A stretch of DNA of 64,000 nt from Acanthornis magna (taxonomy: Eukaryota; Chordata; Aves; Passeriformes; Acanthizidae): assembly GCA_036785705.1 (NCBI GenBank), contig JAWUZG010000033.1, forward strand, positions 186,001 through 250,000, given 5' to 3'. Under the pieces are notes generated by a model. The model was not told the origin of the DNA, did no database searches, and was given only the letters and a program-made list of their open reading frames with translations. Positions 24,830 through 38,600 of the stretch are shown here, piece by piece. The position numbers and the translations under genes were made by a program. Positions within the stretch are counted from its first letter, which is position 1. Each line of letters begins with the position of its first letter.

Positions 24830-25710
24830 CAGGCAACTTCTCCAGTCGCTGAAGGTCCCTCTGCCTGCCAGCAGCACCACACTCCCAACCACAAGATTCC
24901 CCAACTTAATGCGTGCCCTCCGCCCCACTCTGAGGGACACTGAGCCCACCAGCTGCATCACTCAAGGGCAGCAGCACCTGCAGAGCACAGCACAGGGCGT
25001 GCAGCCCTGCACCTTGCTAGCAGGCAAGCTCTGCCCAAGACCTCAGCAACTCCGGAGGAAAAGCCACATCCCTTTTGGCCATGAGCCATCCAGGGCTCCT
25101 TTGCACCCCCTAAGCCCCAGGCCAGGCTGTCCAAAGGGTCCCAGTTTGCCTGAGGATGGCCCATCCCTTCCGTGTGCTGCTGGGACGGGTGCCTCAGACA
25201 CGGGGGCTGTGCTGTGCCCTCGCTGGCTGTGGGGACAGCCCCATGGCCTCCTTCTTAGGCGGCACATTGGCTGCGCTCACGGTGCTCGCAGCGGCAGCAG
25301 GAGGCTGCCTGCGGCTCTGGAGGCCAAGGCTGAAGCTCAGGGGTGGCTCTTGATGGGCAAGTGATTTCCCCATGCTCAAACCCAGAAAACAAGACATGAG
25401 AAAGGCCTAACAGCTTTGGGTTGGGGTGTCCTGAAAGAAGTGAGATGCCCTCGTGCACTGGGGCTTGCTTTCCTTGGCCCACTTTCCCCATGGCACGTGG
25501 AGCTTTCCTTAGTGGCCCTTGCAGAGCCTTCTCCCTGAACGTGGGGCTCTGCTGCCTCCCCAAAGCCTTGGACGCTTTGCTGCCATGCCTTTGCGCACCT
25601 GGGGATGGGCAGGGCACGCCTGCCTCTTGTCCCCCAGCCCCCATCATCACTCCTTGCCAAAAGCCTCCCACGTCCCAAGGCACACATCTGATAATTGCTC
25701 CGAATAACAC
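24830..25710. other. G+C-rich block of unknown identity
   Basis: This segment of about 880 bases is conspicuously rich in G and C compared with the A+T-rich DNA on both sides, with sharp edges near 24830 and 25710. It holds long overlapping open frames on both strands (plus 24909-25364, plus 25421-25909, minus 25710-25255, each about 150-160 codons), as low stop-codon density predicts for such composition. A plus-strand frame at 25156-25353 encodes an Ala/Leu-rich hydrophobic run (GGTLAALTVLAAAAGG) that could resemble a membrane segment. I recognise no protein or repeat family. CpGs are present, clustered at 25195-25315, but are not dense enough overall for a classic CpG island. Possibilities are a retroposed gene piece, an unknown retroelement segment, or a diverged 3' end of a gene. 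Confidence 0.5.
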
Positions 25711-26420
25711 AAAACAACACCTGTTTCAGTCTGAAAATTGTATTGATTGCACATTGCTACAAGCAGCACTGCCTAGAGAGAAGTGCACCAAAGCCAACTT
25801 CATTGGAAAAAAGAAAATTTATTACAGCTCCATAAAACAGCGCTGCTTCTGTACAATTAAAAAGTTCCCTTACAAGCTTCATATAGATGATTACATCTCT
25901 GCTGACTAGGTAGAAAGATACAAAGATCATTTTCAGGTCACACAGTCAAATGTCTCACAGGTTACAAAGTTGCGCCACTACAGATACATGTCTGTAGAGA
26001 AAGTGACAAACATGCATCACCCTATCTAAACACCCACAGAGAAAGAACAAAACCTTACAATGCCACGCATGCTTACATTGAATTTCATATAGAGACAAAT
26101 GTAGCAATCCGTGGTATGAAAATCTCTTGTCATCTGTATAAAAATAGTTATACACTGCAGGAACTGATACATAACTATATGAATATCAAAGTAATGGTCT
26201 AAATTTACATACCCCGATAACTAAAGAAATAGAGCTGTATCGTTCACGATTTCATATGCACTGAAACAGTACTGGAGATAGGTGCAATGATAACCAGACA
26301 CATATAGGGGTGATATTTCACTATGTGGCAAATGATATCTCTCCAGATATACTGCTAAGCAGCAAAATAGCTCATGTGAGTTTCACATATTAAATGTATT
26401 CCCATTTTTTTCTTACTGTT
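25711..26420 (-). other. Possible minus-strand 3' UTR or retroposed transcript end
   Basis: Next to the G+C-rich block lies A+T-rich but complex sequence with more CpGs than the surrounding desert (for example near 25841, 25972, 26068, 26112, 26215 and 26242). Read on the minus strand it runs into an AATAAA signal at 25823-25818. That combination would fit the terminal part of a 3' untranslated region of a minus-strand gene, or of a retrocopy. I find no coding exon upstream on the minus strand and cannot name a gene. It could equally be a conserved non-coding element or plain background. Confidence 0.3.
25818..25823 (-). promoter_or_regulatory. Candidate poly(A) signal AATAAA, minus strand
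   Basis: The plus-strand TTTATT is AATAAA on the minus strand. It lies at the downstream end of the CpG-containing segment 25824-26420. The hexamer is common by chance in A+T-rich DNA, so only the context makes it worth noting. Confidence 0.3.
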
Positions 26421-26638
26421 TTTAGAGTTTTAGGTCTTTGCCATCTTCTCCTAAACTTACTAAATTTCTCCAGCTGGTAAAATTATGTTGGATCAAATCA
26501 GCATGTGAGTGCAAATTAAACTTCTGCTAAGTAATACGTTTTAATAGTACTTAAATAATTCCCTGGTGCACCCTGAGATTTTTTATTGGATTCAACATTT
26601 TCTAAACTACCCCCACCCACCTAAAGGAAACTGGTTTT

Positions 26639-26780
26639 CCATCTTCAGAGCCATCAGAGATTGGCTCTGCTGGATGTGGTGAAAAACTTCCAGAATCTTT
26701 GCACAGGACACACAGGAGCCATCTTTGTACTCCACCCTACACACTAGCAAAAACTGGGCCAAGCAAAACCACCGCAGTAT
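26639..26780 (-). mobile_element. Family A LTR, 5' end fragment, minus strand
   Basis: Reverse-complemented, this segment reads GGTTTTGCTTGGCCCAG, then a TTTTTGCTAGTG stretch, 'acaaagatggctcctg', 'aagattctggaag' and 'ccagcagagccaatctctga'. It matches the first 140 bases or so of the LTR at 57520 almost block for block. Only the 5' tip of the LTR is present; the rest is absent beyond 26639, so it is a truncated relic. It shares the variant 'aatctctgatggctctgaagatg' with the 57520 copy and not with the 20680 copy, suggesting the same subfamily. Confidence 0.8.
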
Positions 26781-29110
26781 TCAGAAAGCCCCTATCACTT
26801 AGTTACAGTTTTTTTCTATCACATATTTATTGCTGTTTGTTCAGCCCTCCCTGAGCAGAAATAGTGGACTTTGGGGATCCATAAACTTCAGAGGATTTTA
26901 AATGTTTCCTGTCCTTTGTTATTTTTCAAAACTTTTGCTGTTAACTTTTAAGACCCCTGCCCTCAGATCCGCTCTGGAACACTGCTCAAGTTTCATAGGT
27001 AACAAGTTGTGGGCCAAAATCACTATTTCTAAACAGTTTTCATTTTTATTTACGCCCTGTTCTGTGACTTGCTCCATATCTTGTTTTCATTTTCCTTTCT
27101 TTTTGTTTAGTGTATTGCTTCCTTGCTAATTCCATTTACGTTCTCACTACAAACTGATTCTTACCTCAAACACATGCACAGAAAATCTTTCAAACTGCCT
27201 TTCACTACTGTTTCTTCTACAGTGTAACTATTCCCTCACTCATGTTACTCTTGCATGCTCATAGTGACAACTCTTCCAGATGGGGACCTAGACATTTGTA
27301 AGTGCTCTCAATAGTAGCCAGACAGCAGTTGCCAAAATTTATTTTTTTAATTAAAAAACAAAAAGGACAGTACTCAATTCTTTCACTTTTATTTGAAATA
27401 AAAAACTATCAAACCAAACCTAAACCAAAAAACCATCACCACAACAACAAAACCCCACAAAAATAAAAGTCTTGAATACTAATTACAAATTCATGAGTTT
27501 TAGTAATTGACACAAAGAAATAATAGTGTCATCAGTATCTAACAAGAAGTCTTCCTCAGCACAATTAAGGCATCTTTACTGCATCACTGGCACCTTTACA
27601 TAGTCATGCATCCTGTTGATACAGTTTGAAACAATCAGGATAACATGAAATCATATGAAACAAGTGACAGCATTTTTAAAACTTCAGCATAATGAAATAT
27701 AAAATCTATTTCTGGGAAAATGTTACAAAACAACTCAATTTCAGAAAACAGAAGAGGTGTCTGGTAATAGCTATGGATATTCTCTATTTAAAACACCATA
27801 AAGGTGTACAACAGTAACAGTTAAACCAAGTATTATTTGAATTTATATTATCTTTCCACCTTTGCTGCTGACCATTTTAAATAATGTCTTGTAGAGCAGA
27901 TCTACAACAGGAAGCTTTGTATGGATGCTGTTTCCATAACAACGAGTAGCATTTGGACAAAAACACAATACTAAATAGTTACTATTCTTCACAGTACATA
28001 AAAGCAGTTATTCAAAATCAGGAGCATCATGACATTGAAAAAACAAATTAAGGCAAAGGGTGCTAAGTATTCTGTTCCATAATAAGTAAATGCTTTACTC
28101 ATAAATACTTGAGGAGCAACTATAAGAACCCAGAAATTTATTGTATTGGCAATGTCAAGTTAAATCACAATCTGAGAGAGGAGAGGATTTTTCTAACATA
28201 CAATTAAATGAAAAGACAGTCACATTCAGACAAGCTACAGAAAGAAGTCCTCTAGTTAGGTATAAATTGGGTCACACAATGAATAAATGAAAGGTCTAAC
28301 TCTGCCTTCAGTAAAAGTCTTTATTTTCGACTTTTAAATTTGCACTCATAGAACAGGGTGTTAACAGGTTTTTAATCCTTTCTTTTCTGTTTTTCACCAA
28401 CTGCATTATACCTTCTATTATTCCGAAAATGCCATGATTTTCTAGATGTTATTTTACCTCCAGGGTATATATTTTTTATTTATTTTCAAAATTTAAGTTT
28501 CTGTTCATTTTTTCGTGTAATAATTCTGTATATTAATGATGGGAAATTAAAATAAGAATGTTCTAGCACTGTAGGATGTTCTTCCACTTCTTTGTGGGTT
28601 TGCATTTTGGTGGGTTTGGTTTTTTGGTTGTTTTGTCTTGTTTTGTTTTTGTGTGTGTTTTGGTTTTGTTTTGCTTGCTTTTAGGGAAAAATATTTTTGT
28701 TGAATTTATAAATTTTCTATCTTACGTATTATGAAATGTACAGGTCAGATGGAAATGGAGTTTAAAAGTGTAATAAGATCTGACTCGTTAGACATTTCCC
28801 AAGGTAGATTTTTGAAATGCAGCCTACTTGAATGATTCTAATGTCACATTGACACAGCAAAACTAAGGTAGCCATGGCTTTAGTGACATTTGAGGGCAGT
28901 TTGATGCAAAAAGAAGAATATTCTGTATATTTTCAATGAAGAAAAATATCTGTTGCTAGTGTCGCTTCATTAGGACTCTGAATTTCAAGTATATATCTTT
29001 CTGACTCTGATCTTACCTCATCATTAAGATAAAACCAACTTCTTTATGCAAGTGACTAGTTTGCACTCATCTTGGGGACAAATCCTGGAAAGCTTTAAAA
29101 AAGTTCTCGA
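26781..29110. other. Unannotated A+T-rich sequence with a G/T-rich low-complexity tract
   Basis: No coding region is supported. A C/A-rich run lies at about 27405-27470 (aaaccaaacctaaacc-like units), and its strand complement in composition, a G/T-rich run, lies at 28591-28683. The rest shows nothing I can identify. Confidence 0.45.
28591..28683 (+). repeat. G/T-rich low-complexity tract (GGTTTT/GTTTT)n
   Basis: This is a run of about 90 bases made almost only of G and T in imperfect GGTTT, TTTTG and GTGTGT units. It is low-complexity sequence with no coding meaning. Confidence 0.85.
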
Positions 29111-29111
29111 G

Positions 29112-29664
29112 TTCCTTGAGCACCCTACAGGTGAGGGAGATGATCCTGCTCCTCCACTCATCCCTGGGGAGGCACATCTGGAGTGCTGTGTCCAGTTCTT
29201 GGCTCCTCAGCATAAAACAGACAAGAAAGTACTGGAGCAGGTCCAGCTGAGGGTTATGAAGATGGTGAGGGAATGGAAGCATCTCACTTATGAGGAAAGG
29301 CCGAGGGAGCTGGGCTTGTTTAGCCTGGAGAAAAGACAGCTGGGGGGATCTCATCAATGTATGCGACTATCTGAAAGGGAGAGTCAAGAGTATGGACCAG
29401 GCTCTGTTGGGTGCTGCCAAACAACAGGACAAGAGGCAATGGGCAAAAACGATGCACAGGAAGTTCCACCTGAACATTAGGAAGAACTTCTTTACTGTGC
29501 TGGTGAATGAGAACTGGAACAGATTGTCCAGAGAGAGTGTGTAGTCCCCTTCATGGGAGATATTAAAAAGTCACCTGGAGACACAATCCTGTGCCATGTG
29601 TTTAAATGACCCTCTCTGGTCCCTTCCAATGTCACCCATTATCTGATTCTGTGATTCTATGATG
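29112..29664 (+). mobile_element. CR1 LINE, sense, 3' part
   Basis: This is the 3' end of a CR1 element on the plus strand. The frame at 29046-29480 carries the ORF2 C-terminal blocks [19 protein letters not shown], then [14 protein letters not shown] and [21 protein letters not shown] one-base frame change at about 29343 moves the coding sense to the overlapping frame with [13 protein letters not shown] and then KNFFTVLVNENWNRL. The element ends with the CR1 terminal repeats 'ctgattctgtgattctatgatg' at 29643-29664. It starts abruptly near 29112, typical 5' truncation. The reading frame is broken and it makes no functional protein. Confidence 0.93.
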
Positions 29665-32600
29665 CATTGGCCATGACAAAAATAAATGTAGATGAAGCAG
29701 TGTATGTGACTCTTCCCAGAAATACAGGAATTTGGTTCCTTTTCCTATTCAGAAAGATTAAAAAAAACAACAGAAAATGGGCTTATGTTTTTTTAAAAAA
29801 TTGATTCTTAAGTCTAGGTATATAAATTTCATTACAGTTTTTTGTAGGAGAAATGGAGTCCCTGCCAAGATTATTTGTAGGCAACTTTTGACTAGGGTTT
29901 CATTCAGATCCAAATTTGATTGTATTATGTAGGATATTGAAATCAGTTATCCAATTTGGTCTCACGTCTGACTGTGACTTTTCCCACAACTGGAAAAATA
30001 AAACCAAATCAAGCAATTAGTTAGTAGCGCAAATATTGTACTGGTGACAGCTAGAAGGATCCATCAATTCATTTTTTCAACAACTTTAATGAAAAATTAA
30101 CAAGTATTTTTACAACGAGCATTTAATTTCTTAAATAATCTTTTTTAAAATGTCAGGGATTTGTTTGTTTACCTTTAAACATTATTTCCTATGTGGAAGA
30201 AAACCTATTTCTTTCTAAGCAGCCTTAGTTAGCTGGGTGTTTTTACACATCCATCTCTAACATTTCCATTGATTCCACATAGTTCTGTTTTACATCTATT
30301 CATTTAAAGGAAGAGGAGAAGAAAAAAGAATGCAAATAAAATGATACAGGATTTTTAGGGTAAAGACAAATAAGCAATAACCTTGTCAACCATGTATGGT
30401 ATTACTCTTTTCCTGAAAAATATATCATCTATTTTACTTCTCTCTGTCACTTTTGACACAATCCAAGCAGCTCTCAGATTCACTATCTGAAAATAATCTG
30501 TGATTTTGCAGTATCACAGAGAATCACATGGAATTAACACCACTAGTTTTCCTAGTGTCTCCTGTAGTATGAAGAGACACGTCTTCAAACATACGACACA
30601 ATTGTTTATATAAGAAAGTTAGTGTTTTTTAATTCTTTTGTCCATATCTTGGAAGGCAGACTTCTCTACTTCACAAAGTCAAGGTGAAGATCCTCTCTTT
30701 CTGTTCAGAGTCAAATCTGAAAGGATGTTTTCAAGGGTTATATTGTGCAAGATTTTCAAACTTGAAAGATTAGAAAGATTTTGAGTATGCATCTGGGATC
30801 TAAAATCATGGTTTATTCTTAGACAGAAATATGCTTACATTACAATATGCATCCAAAAATAACTGACTCATATCATTGTAATAAAACAGAAAAAGCTTTA
30901 TGTTAGCTAAGTGACTCTGTGTCTTCAAATACAATCCAAAAATATATGTCCTATAATGTGATGCAATAGAGATTATGAAAACTCATCTTTCAGATATTAC
31001 TGCTAAATTCAAAATAGAGTTTAAACAGATTTTCCAATTTGTGATGACATTTTTTGGCTTTTGGAATAATGCTTTGCTAGCTTTTCCCTGGGGCCACTGA
31101 TAAGAAAATAAGTTTAAAATTTTGGAATGCATTAGATACCTGAAAAAAATGTATGGTGTTTTGGTTACGGTTGTAAAATAAATTTTGGGTTACTTGGAAG
31201 TAAGGTTAGATTCCTCCCTTTTGTGAATCCTGATTGAGGATTGTGCTAACTATGCCAGTTTGTCACAAATGGGTGATTTAGTTTTCGTAAAGAACCACCA
31301 TCAAAGGTAGAAGCAAAATTAGTTTTAATACGATGTTGTAAAACTGTGACTTAACAGCTCAATGCCAGGGTTCACTTGGTTACTTACATGGAAGAACACA
31401 TGAATGAAAATTGAGTTAGAATATAGCAAGAATGATTGACACAGAGACCAGAGGCACAAAAGCTCCTGGGGAGATCCCTGCCATGCAGCCATTCTGCCTG
31501 GCAGCAGGACCTCAAAGAAAGCTCACTTAGGCTGTCATATTTATGGAATAAAGTGGTTGGCTCATAGTCAGTTTGCATACAATGGGAAAAATGTGCATGA
31601 GGTCAATTGTACCCACAACTTTGGGCAATAATGACACTTGGAAAAGCCACTCACTGTTTCTGTGTTAATTGCATGATCAGTGTTCCAAGCTGACGAGCAT
31701 GGGTGCTCACTGGGTCACTCTGCCTCTTTGGGTGTTTCCTAGAGGGATTCTTGGCTCAGCTATGGCTTGGGACTTGATATCCTTGTAATCTGTACAAACA
31801 GCTGTTTGTTTAAGGGTCCAAGTCCATCTGTCATCTTGTTTTTTGTATCACAATTATTGTGGTTGATTTATAATTGTGTCATCTCTATATTTGTATCATT
31901 ATCATATGCAAGTGATTGCACTGTACTTCTAAGACTTTAAGGATAACCTTTTAAAATTGTATTGACCAATTGCTGCAAATGTATTTTTTTCTTAGCAGTT
32001 TTGTGAGATGTGAATCATCACAACATCTTCAGACATGAACGTGACATGAATACAATTGTGGAAAACACCATGCAGCCTGGCCTACCCTCCCTTCCTTGCC
32101 CTTTTCTGCCCTGTCCTACCTACCCCAGGGGAGCCCAACCCATCCCAAGTTCCCTGCTCTGTACTATAGCTCTATTTTTGCTTGTGACAGAAACTCATTC
32201 CAGGGAGATCTCTTTATTTGGGATGCTGATGTAGAAGCATGATGCACAGAGCAAGTCTGGGTCTGACTCAGATAAAAATAAAAGCTGTGGACACACTTGT
32301 GAACACAGTGCTATGGATCTGTTTTATTTTTTTTTGTTTTAGATGAAACAATCCCAGTGAATAAAGAAATTTTTTTGAGTAGCAATTGAGGTCATTTGAT
32401 TGTAGAATTCATGAAACTACCAGAGCAAATTGTTTAGTCAGTCATATAAATCTCTACAAGGGCTGAGACAAGAGAAGCAAAATTAATCAAACTTATGCCT
32501 CATTATGCATATTTCTCTCTCTAGTAGTTTTCAAAGTTCTTTTGCTGTGCCACAAGAATATTAACTATATAAGTTATGAAATAAATAAATAAAGCAGGTA

Positions 32601-35600
32601 AAGCCAAAGGCAGGGAGGTGAGGGTGGTGCATGGTAGCTAATGCCAGAATCAAAGCATAGTTCTATATTTGAAGAAAGATTAGAGACAGACAGTAACATG
32701 TTATTCTCCAAGCTGGAGTCACCCAGAGATGCACATCAATAAAACCAGCATTTACACACACCAAATTACAGACACTGGTACCCTCTTCAATAATTCATCG
32801 TTATGTTTCAAAATGACTGCACGAGATTATTTGGGTTCTATTTTAATTTTCTGGTTAGTAGACACCTCTGTATCATTTAGTTAATTCTCTTCTTTGTTTT
32901 CACTGTCTTCAGTGCAAGCACTCTCATTTTCAGCGTTGTCTGTCCAAAGGAGCTTATTGATAAGAGCATTCCCTTTATAGATCACTGTTCATCATCCAGA
33001 ATTATATTTAGTGTAAAATTTGTTAAAGTGCCTCGAATGCTCAACCACACACATATTGATTAAAAGTTATTTCTGATTTCACTCACTTTGTCATGGTCTT
33101 TTTACCCTAACTTTCCTTCTGAGCCATGTGTCTTTGAAAAATGTTAAACACAGGAATAATACTTTAATGTTTAGAGGTTTTCCACTGATTTTTTCTTCAG
33201 ACATTACTAATTCAGTAGATCCATTTAAGTCTTCACCTGTGTTTTTTCTTTTCAAAACATGAAAGCATTTTGAATGTAGTTTGTTTGTTAATTTATTTGG
33301 TTTTATTGGCTTTGTTGTTGTTGTTTTGTTTGGTTTGGTTTTTTTACCACCGTATTTTCCTTCTAATACATACGTAAAGACAGAGGTAATGAACTTTTTC
33401 CCTGACTTCTCTAGCAGTCTAATAGCTATTCCTGATATTTTACTGTCATTTCAAAGGCAAAAACCCCTTACTTTTTAAGTATTGATGTATTTAAAACTTC
33501 CCAGTCTTTTGACAATTTAGATAGCTTCAGAAATGCAGTGTTTGTCATATCTCTTGATAAATTGAATGTGAATAAATCTCAGATGAGAATTAGAAATCAG
33601 AACGTTTCAAACCCACTTCCTACAGAAGAAAATTCTGAAATTCTGCCCCGAATCAAATATTTCTTTTCTTTTTCTTTTTCTTTTTTTTTTTTTTTTCTCA
33701 AAAATGTATTGTTTTGGGGCACTTGGACGGTTTATTTGGTTTGATTTTTTGTTTGTTTTGCTTTGGGGTTTTATCTTTTTTAATTACTTTTTTTTAGGAC
33801 AATACTATTCTACTTCACCTCAGTCGTAAAAGATCTTTTGTTTGAAAGAAAAAATTCGTCACCTGCCTGCCTTCCTACAAGAATCTGAATGTCCAATTTT
33901 TGCCAAATTTGTTCTGTTATTCTTTTTACTTTAAGACCTATACAAATCAGTCTATGTACTCTCACAGTCCTCTAGTGATTAAGCTTAAAGATTTGACTGT
34001 GAGGCCCATGGACTCATAACAGTGTCTTCTGTTAAAGAAATATGAATTCACATGTACTCTCATTAATTCTTCCTGCTGTTTCTTCTTGCCCAGACTGAAA
34101 TTTAATTTCTCCTCCAGTGAAGGTCTAACTGTAAAGGCCTAAGAAGCTCAAAGGTTTATAATGTTCTAAGAAATTCCACAGCTAACAAATGTCAGGTACT
34201 AATTACTGTTATTTACTGCTAAATTTTGACAGTAAATTTAATAGGAATTGATGGGAAGTGGCGTTTCTCCTTTGAATACTATTTCAAAGAAGCATATTCA
34301 CAGATCAAAACAGTGCTGATAATACCCTTCTGTAGAAAAGTTGTGCTAAATACTCTACCAAATTAACATTGAATTCTAAAACCTGAGGAGGTTTGATCAA
34401 TTTCAGTAACTTATTTTTAAGGTTGAGTTAATTATTATAGGGAGCCAATTTCATTCTTTGGACTTAGTTTTAAGGACAAAATTTTTGACTGTAGTAGCTC
34501 GTAAATGATCCTGTTGAATTTAATTTTGAAAGGGATCCGCCACTTCCTAACTGACTGGTATTAGTAAAACAACCAAAGAGAACTGAGTCTGTGAAGGTAC
34601 TCCCAGATGTTTTCAGTGGTCACTGCCCTGTTTTTAGTAGAAAACCAGGCATTTCAAACTGTTCGGGGGGGGAGAGCCAAATGAGAATTAAGGATTTTGA
34701 TCATCCTGTAGTATAGATTCCTGAAATATATCATTGGACATGATTTGAATAATTTTTAATAAATGACATTGATTACGGCCAGGGATGTTTGTGCAAGCTG
34801 TGCGTAACAATTTGAGAGCAGCTTGTAATTTGTAAATCTCAAAGTCCAGAATGAATCTGAGAAACTTTTCAGTCCACCACTAGCAGATACATGGGTGATT
34901 TTTTTTCTGGTTATAGTATAAACAATCCAGGAGAAAACCAGGGTTGTTTCAAGGTGGTAGATGGAAGAATTCAGATAACACAGCTGATGAAGGCAGAATA
35001 ATTAGTGCATATGATTAAAGGGGACTTTTCAACTGAGGAGAAACACGGAAAATCCATTTGGTATTTGCAGGAGCTGATTTATGTTTTCACACCTGCTGCA
35101 TGGGACATGAGGAGGCCTGTCCAAAGGCAGGGCATCGTGTTGAGAAAAAATACATTTTTCGATAGTTCTCAGCCTTATAACATCAATGTGGATAAACAGC
35201 TTTTACTGGCTAAATAACACCGTAACATTTTCCACATCCTTTTATTAAATCCAATTAGGAGTGCTGGGTACAAATATGGTCCTTTCATGATGAGAACCTT
35301 GGTGGAAATTGCAAGAAACCCAGTATAATTTCTTCTATGGCCAACTGAGGAAACTTTTCTTTTTCTTTTTTTTAAACATTATGTATTGAAAATAATTTGA
35401 CAGGGGTTTTTAGGGAATATTCAGACAATAATGCTTCTTACATAGGTTCCAATGGAAGAATTCTGGTCATGTGTCTTAAGATTATTATATTAATTCAAAA
35501 ATGTGATAGATGTTGCTGAAAAAATGTGAAATAAATATGACAAATTTATACTTTGAGCTATTATGGCTTAACAAATGATCTTTACTTGTTTGGGCAAATA

Positions 35601-38600
35601 GTGTTTTGCATAGAGAGAACTAAATCTTCTATATGACATTTTTAGCTAAGATTTCAAAACAAGCTTGGATTAAATTCCAAGATAGCTAACATGAGTCGGG
35701 GGTTTGAAGTTATATGTACAAAAAGACCCTTGAGAGCCCTGTGGTAAAGAGTTCTGTTATAACCATCTACCTTATATTAGTTTGAAACACATAGCAGAAT
35801 TTAAGAGTTAAGTTAGTTCTGCCATGGTCAAAAATGGTTGTTGTTATTCTTCTACCTGATCTACTACTGTGAAGGTTATATTTTGAAAAACACCAGTAAA
35901 TGTTGCTGTAAAAGTGTCATATTTCACTGTCTGTGAATAGCAATTCTGTCCCATCAAGAGTGTGACATTAGATGTGTGATGGAACTGAGTATGCTTTGAA
36001 TAAATTAACATGAAGAAGTTTGATTCTGGAATGAGGATGCTTCTAGATTAGCTAAGGGATTCCCTGACAAATGGGACACCTCACTGTGAAAAAGAAAACA
36101 CATATGAATGCAATGTAACATTTTAATATAGTCTTGCCACAGCTATATGTAAAGAACCTCCATTTATTCAGATGACAAAATATTTTCTACAGCCAGTTCA
36201 TTTTCTTTTGTTTACAGATCCCAGAAATATGGACCATGGTAAGAAAGGTGTAAAGATTCCCTGTTTTTAATGTGAAGGACTGATTCTGAGCCTGTTTTGT
36301 CCAAATACTGAAAGCTGGATCACTGTCTGCCCTGCTGTGAGCACATTTGTCTGGGCTAAGAATTCCAAGACATATGGATGTGGTACTAACTGCATAGGCA
36401 TGCCTTGTATTCCTGTCTACAAGAAATTGGCATGCTTAAATTGTGCTAATCAGTTTTGGAAATTTTGTGCAGATGAGACAGGGAATATCAAACTAGAAAG
36501 AGAAGACAGTTGATTGTTGGACAGTTGAAATCTCAAAGTGCCTAGTGTCAGTTACTCTAAATTCAGTGAGACATCTTTCTTGCTGATGAAAATGCTGAGG
36601 ATGTCAACTACATACAACAAATCCCATGGGGATGTATTACGGAAAATTATGCACATAAATGAGAATTCATTAACCCTGTATATATACACTAGTTATTTGG
36701 TTACTGTAAGGTTATATTGGGGTATTTGGGCATTTACTCTTGCGTGATTTATTTAGCATACTGGCAGGATTGTCAGGAAATTAACAAGTGAATCCCCACA
36801 ATAGATCCAGATGAAGCATCTGGTGGAGTGGGACAACACCCAAGCTAATTGCTATGACAAAGCTAATTTCAGGTTTTGGATAAAGTTATCCAGATATTTT
36901 GCCAAGGCTAAAAACTCAAATACTGAAAGAATTCTAGCAGTTAGGAAGTGATACAGCACAAAAAACTCCCAGGATTCAGTATTTTCCATGACATACTAAT
37001 AAGGAGACATAGCTAAGTTTTGAATAAATTTTACTGTATGTAAACTGTTGATTTCTGAAGCTTTGTTGCTCCTTTTAGAAATAAAAATAATTTGTTTATA
37101 GATATTACTAATTTCCATATCCATAAGTCACAATTCATGACAGGAGACCTGGAAGTAACCTGCGAGGTTTGATGAGCTGGCTAGAAGCAGCTGATGTGAA
37201 GAGAAAAATGTGATTCCAAATAGCAGTGAATAAAAAAAAGGGTCTTGTACACAAATATAGAAGAGTTGTGAAAAACCTAAAAATGTTTTCCTTGGATAAG
37301 GCTGTAAGCAACAGCCACAGCCCAAGTATACACCATCACCTCCTCCCTGATTCTTGATTTCCAAAAGAGAGAAATATTTATATGAGACACAGAGAATAGA
37401 TATTTTAAACATGTCCCTGATCTAAAGAATTAATTTACAAGGCTGTGGTTTTTTCACTCCTATTGTGTGATCTAGACACAGCTTCACACATCACAGTGAT
37501 CAAAACCATCTATCTCATAGAGAGCAATTATCCAGATCAGCATGATTCCTCTGTTAAAATGAAAATATTTGCTTTGTTCTGAAGGTTTCCTGTAACGTGA
37601 ATTTTAAACATAATGTAAATTCAGAATTTAATTTAGATCTAATTTCCATTTGTTTTTTCAATTTTGCCTACAACACACTCATGCTCTAAGGTACCTGCAG
37701 ATGAGATTTTCTAGAAATAACCTGTAGATCTCTATGTTAAATCTGTGAGTTTGAGCTGATTTTTGTTCTATTTTCCTTTCTAGACAGTCCAATTTTCATT
37801 TAAACATACAAATGCATAACAGTCTTTTACACAAGAAACGTTTTACCAAACCCATGTGATTGCTGCTTCAATGCTATTTATTTGGAGTTAGGCACTAAAG
37901 GGGTTAGGTGCCTTAATTTCAGAAGCAAATAATGCACACAGGACTGTGTAGATCTTTAAACCTTCATTATACATATATTTAGGTTACTGTTTTGTTTTAA
38001 AACTAGGCTGAGCTGTGAATAAGGAACTAAATACTTTGATGTCTCATCTTCTCATGACAAAGACTGTGATAAGAACTGGGAGAAGCACAGCTTGAGTGCC
38101 TACCTGCTACAATTACAGGGAGAGCAGGAAATGTCAGGAACAAAAGCTTATGGCTTTAGGTTCATAATCGTGAGGGATGGAGATCAGGTGCTGCAATGAA
38201 TTTTGTCCTCGCCATCACGAAAATGCACTTCAAAACAAATTTGAGACCTAACCCCAAAGTAGAAAGCGGCTGAATAAGTTTCAGAAAAATTCTTACAGCC
38301 AAAATAAATAACATCGCAGTTCTTAATTCATAGACAGAGCCACTGTAATCAAATCAAGACCCAGTTACTTGCTTGTATTTACTTCTGACCAGAGGTGGAG
38401 GCCAATAGCAGGATAAACAGAAGAAAATAAGGCAGATGAAAAAGCCATGGGGTGAAATATATTTTCTGGATTAAACACAGAGCTTCTTTATCTTGTAAAA
38501 TCTATTAACAATTATATACTTTTCTAATCCTTACCCTATACCTAAAATATATAAATTGATTTTGTAGGACAATTAAAATTACATTGATTTAATTTTCTGG

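Noticed and set aside
24909..25909. Plus-strand frames of 151 and 162 codons as a host gene
   Set aside because: Frames of the same length are open on the opposite strand, there is no recognised domain, and the second frame crosses the composition boundary at 25710 into A+T-rich DNA. Kept as an unexplained block only.
29046..29480. 144-codon plus-strand frame as a gene
   Set aside because: Its content is the CR1 ORF2 C-terminus, and the element is truncated and frameshifted.
32060..32260. C-rich patch with a downstream AATAAA-like sequence as an LTR
   Set aside because: No TG/CA ends, no promoter in order and no second copy within the window.
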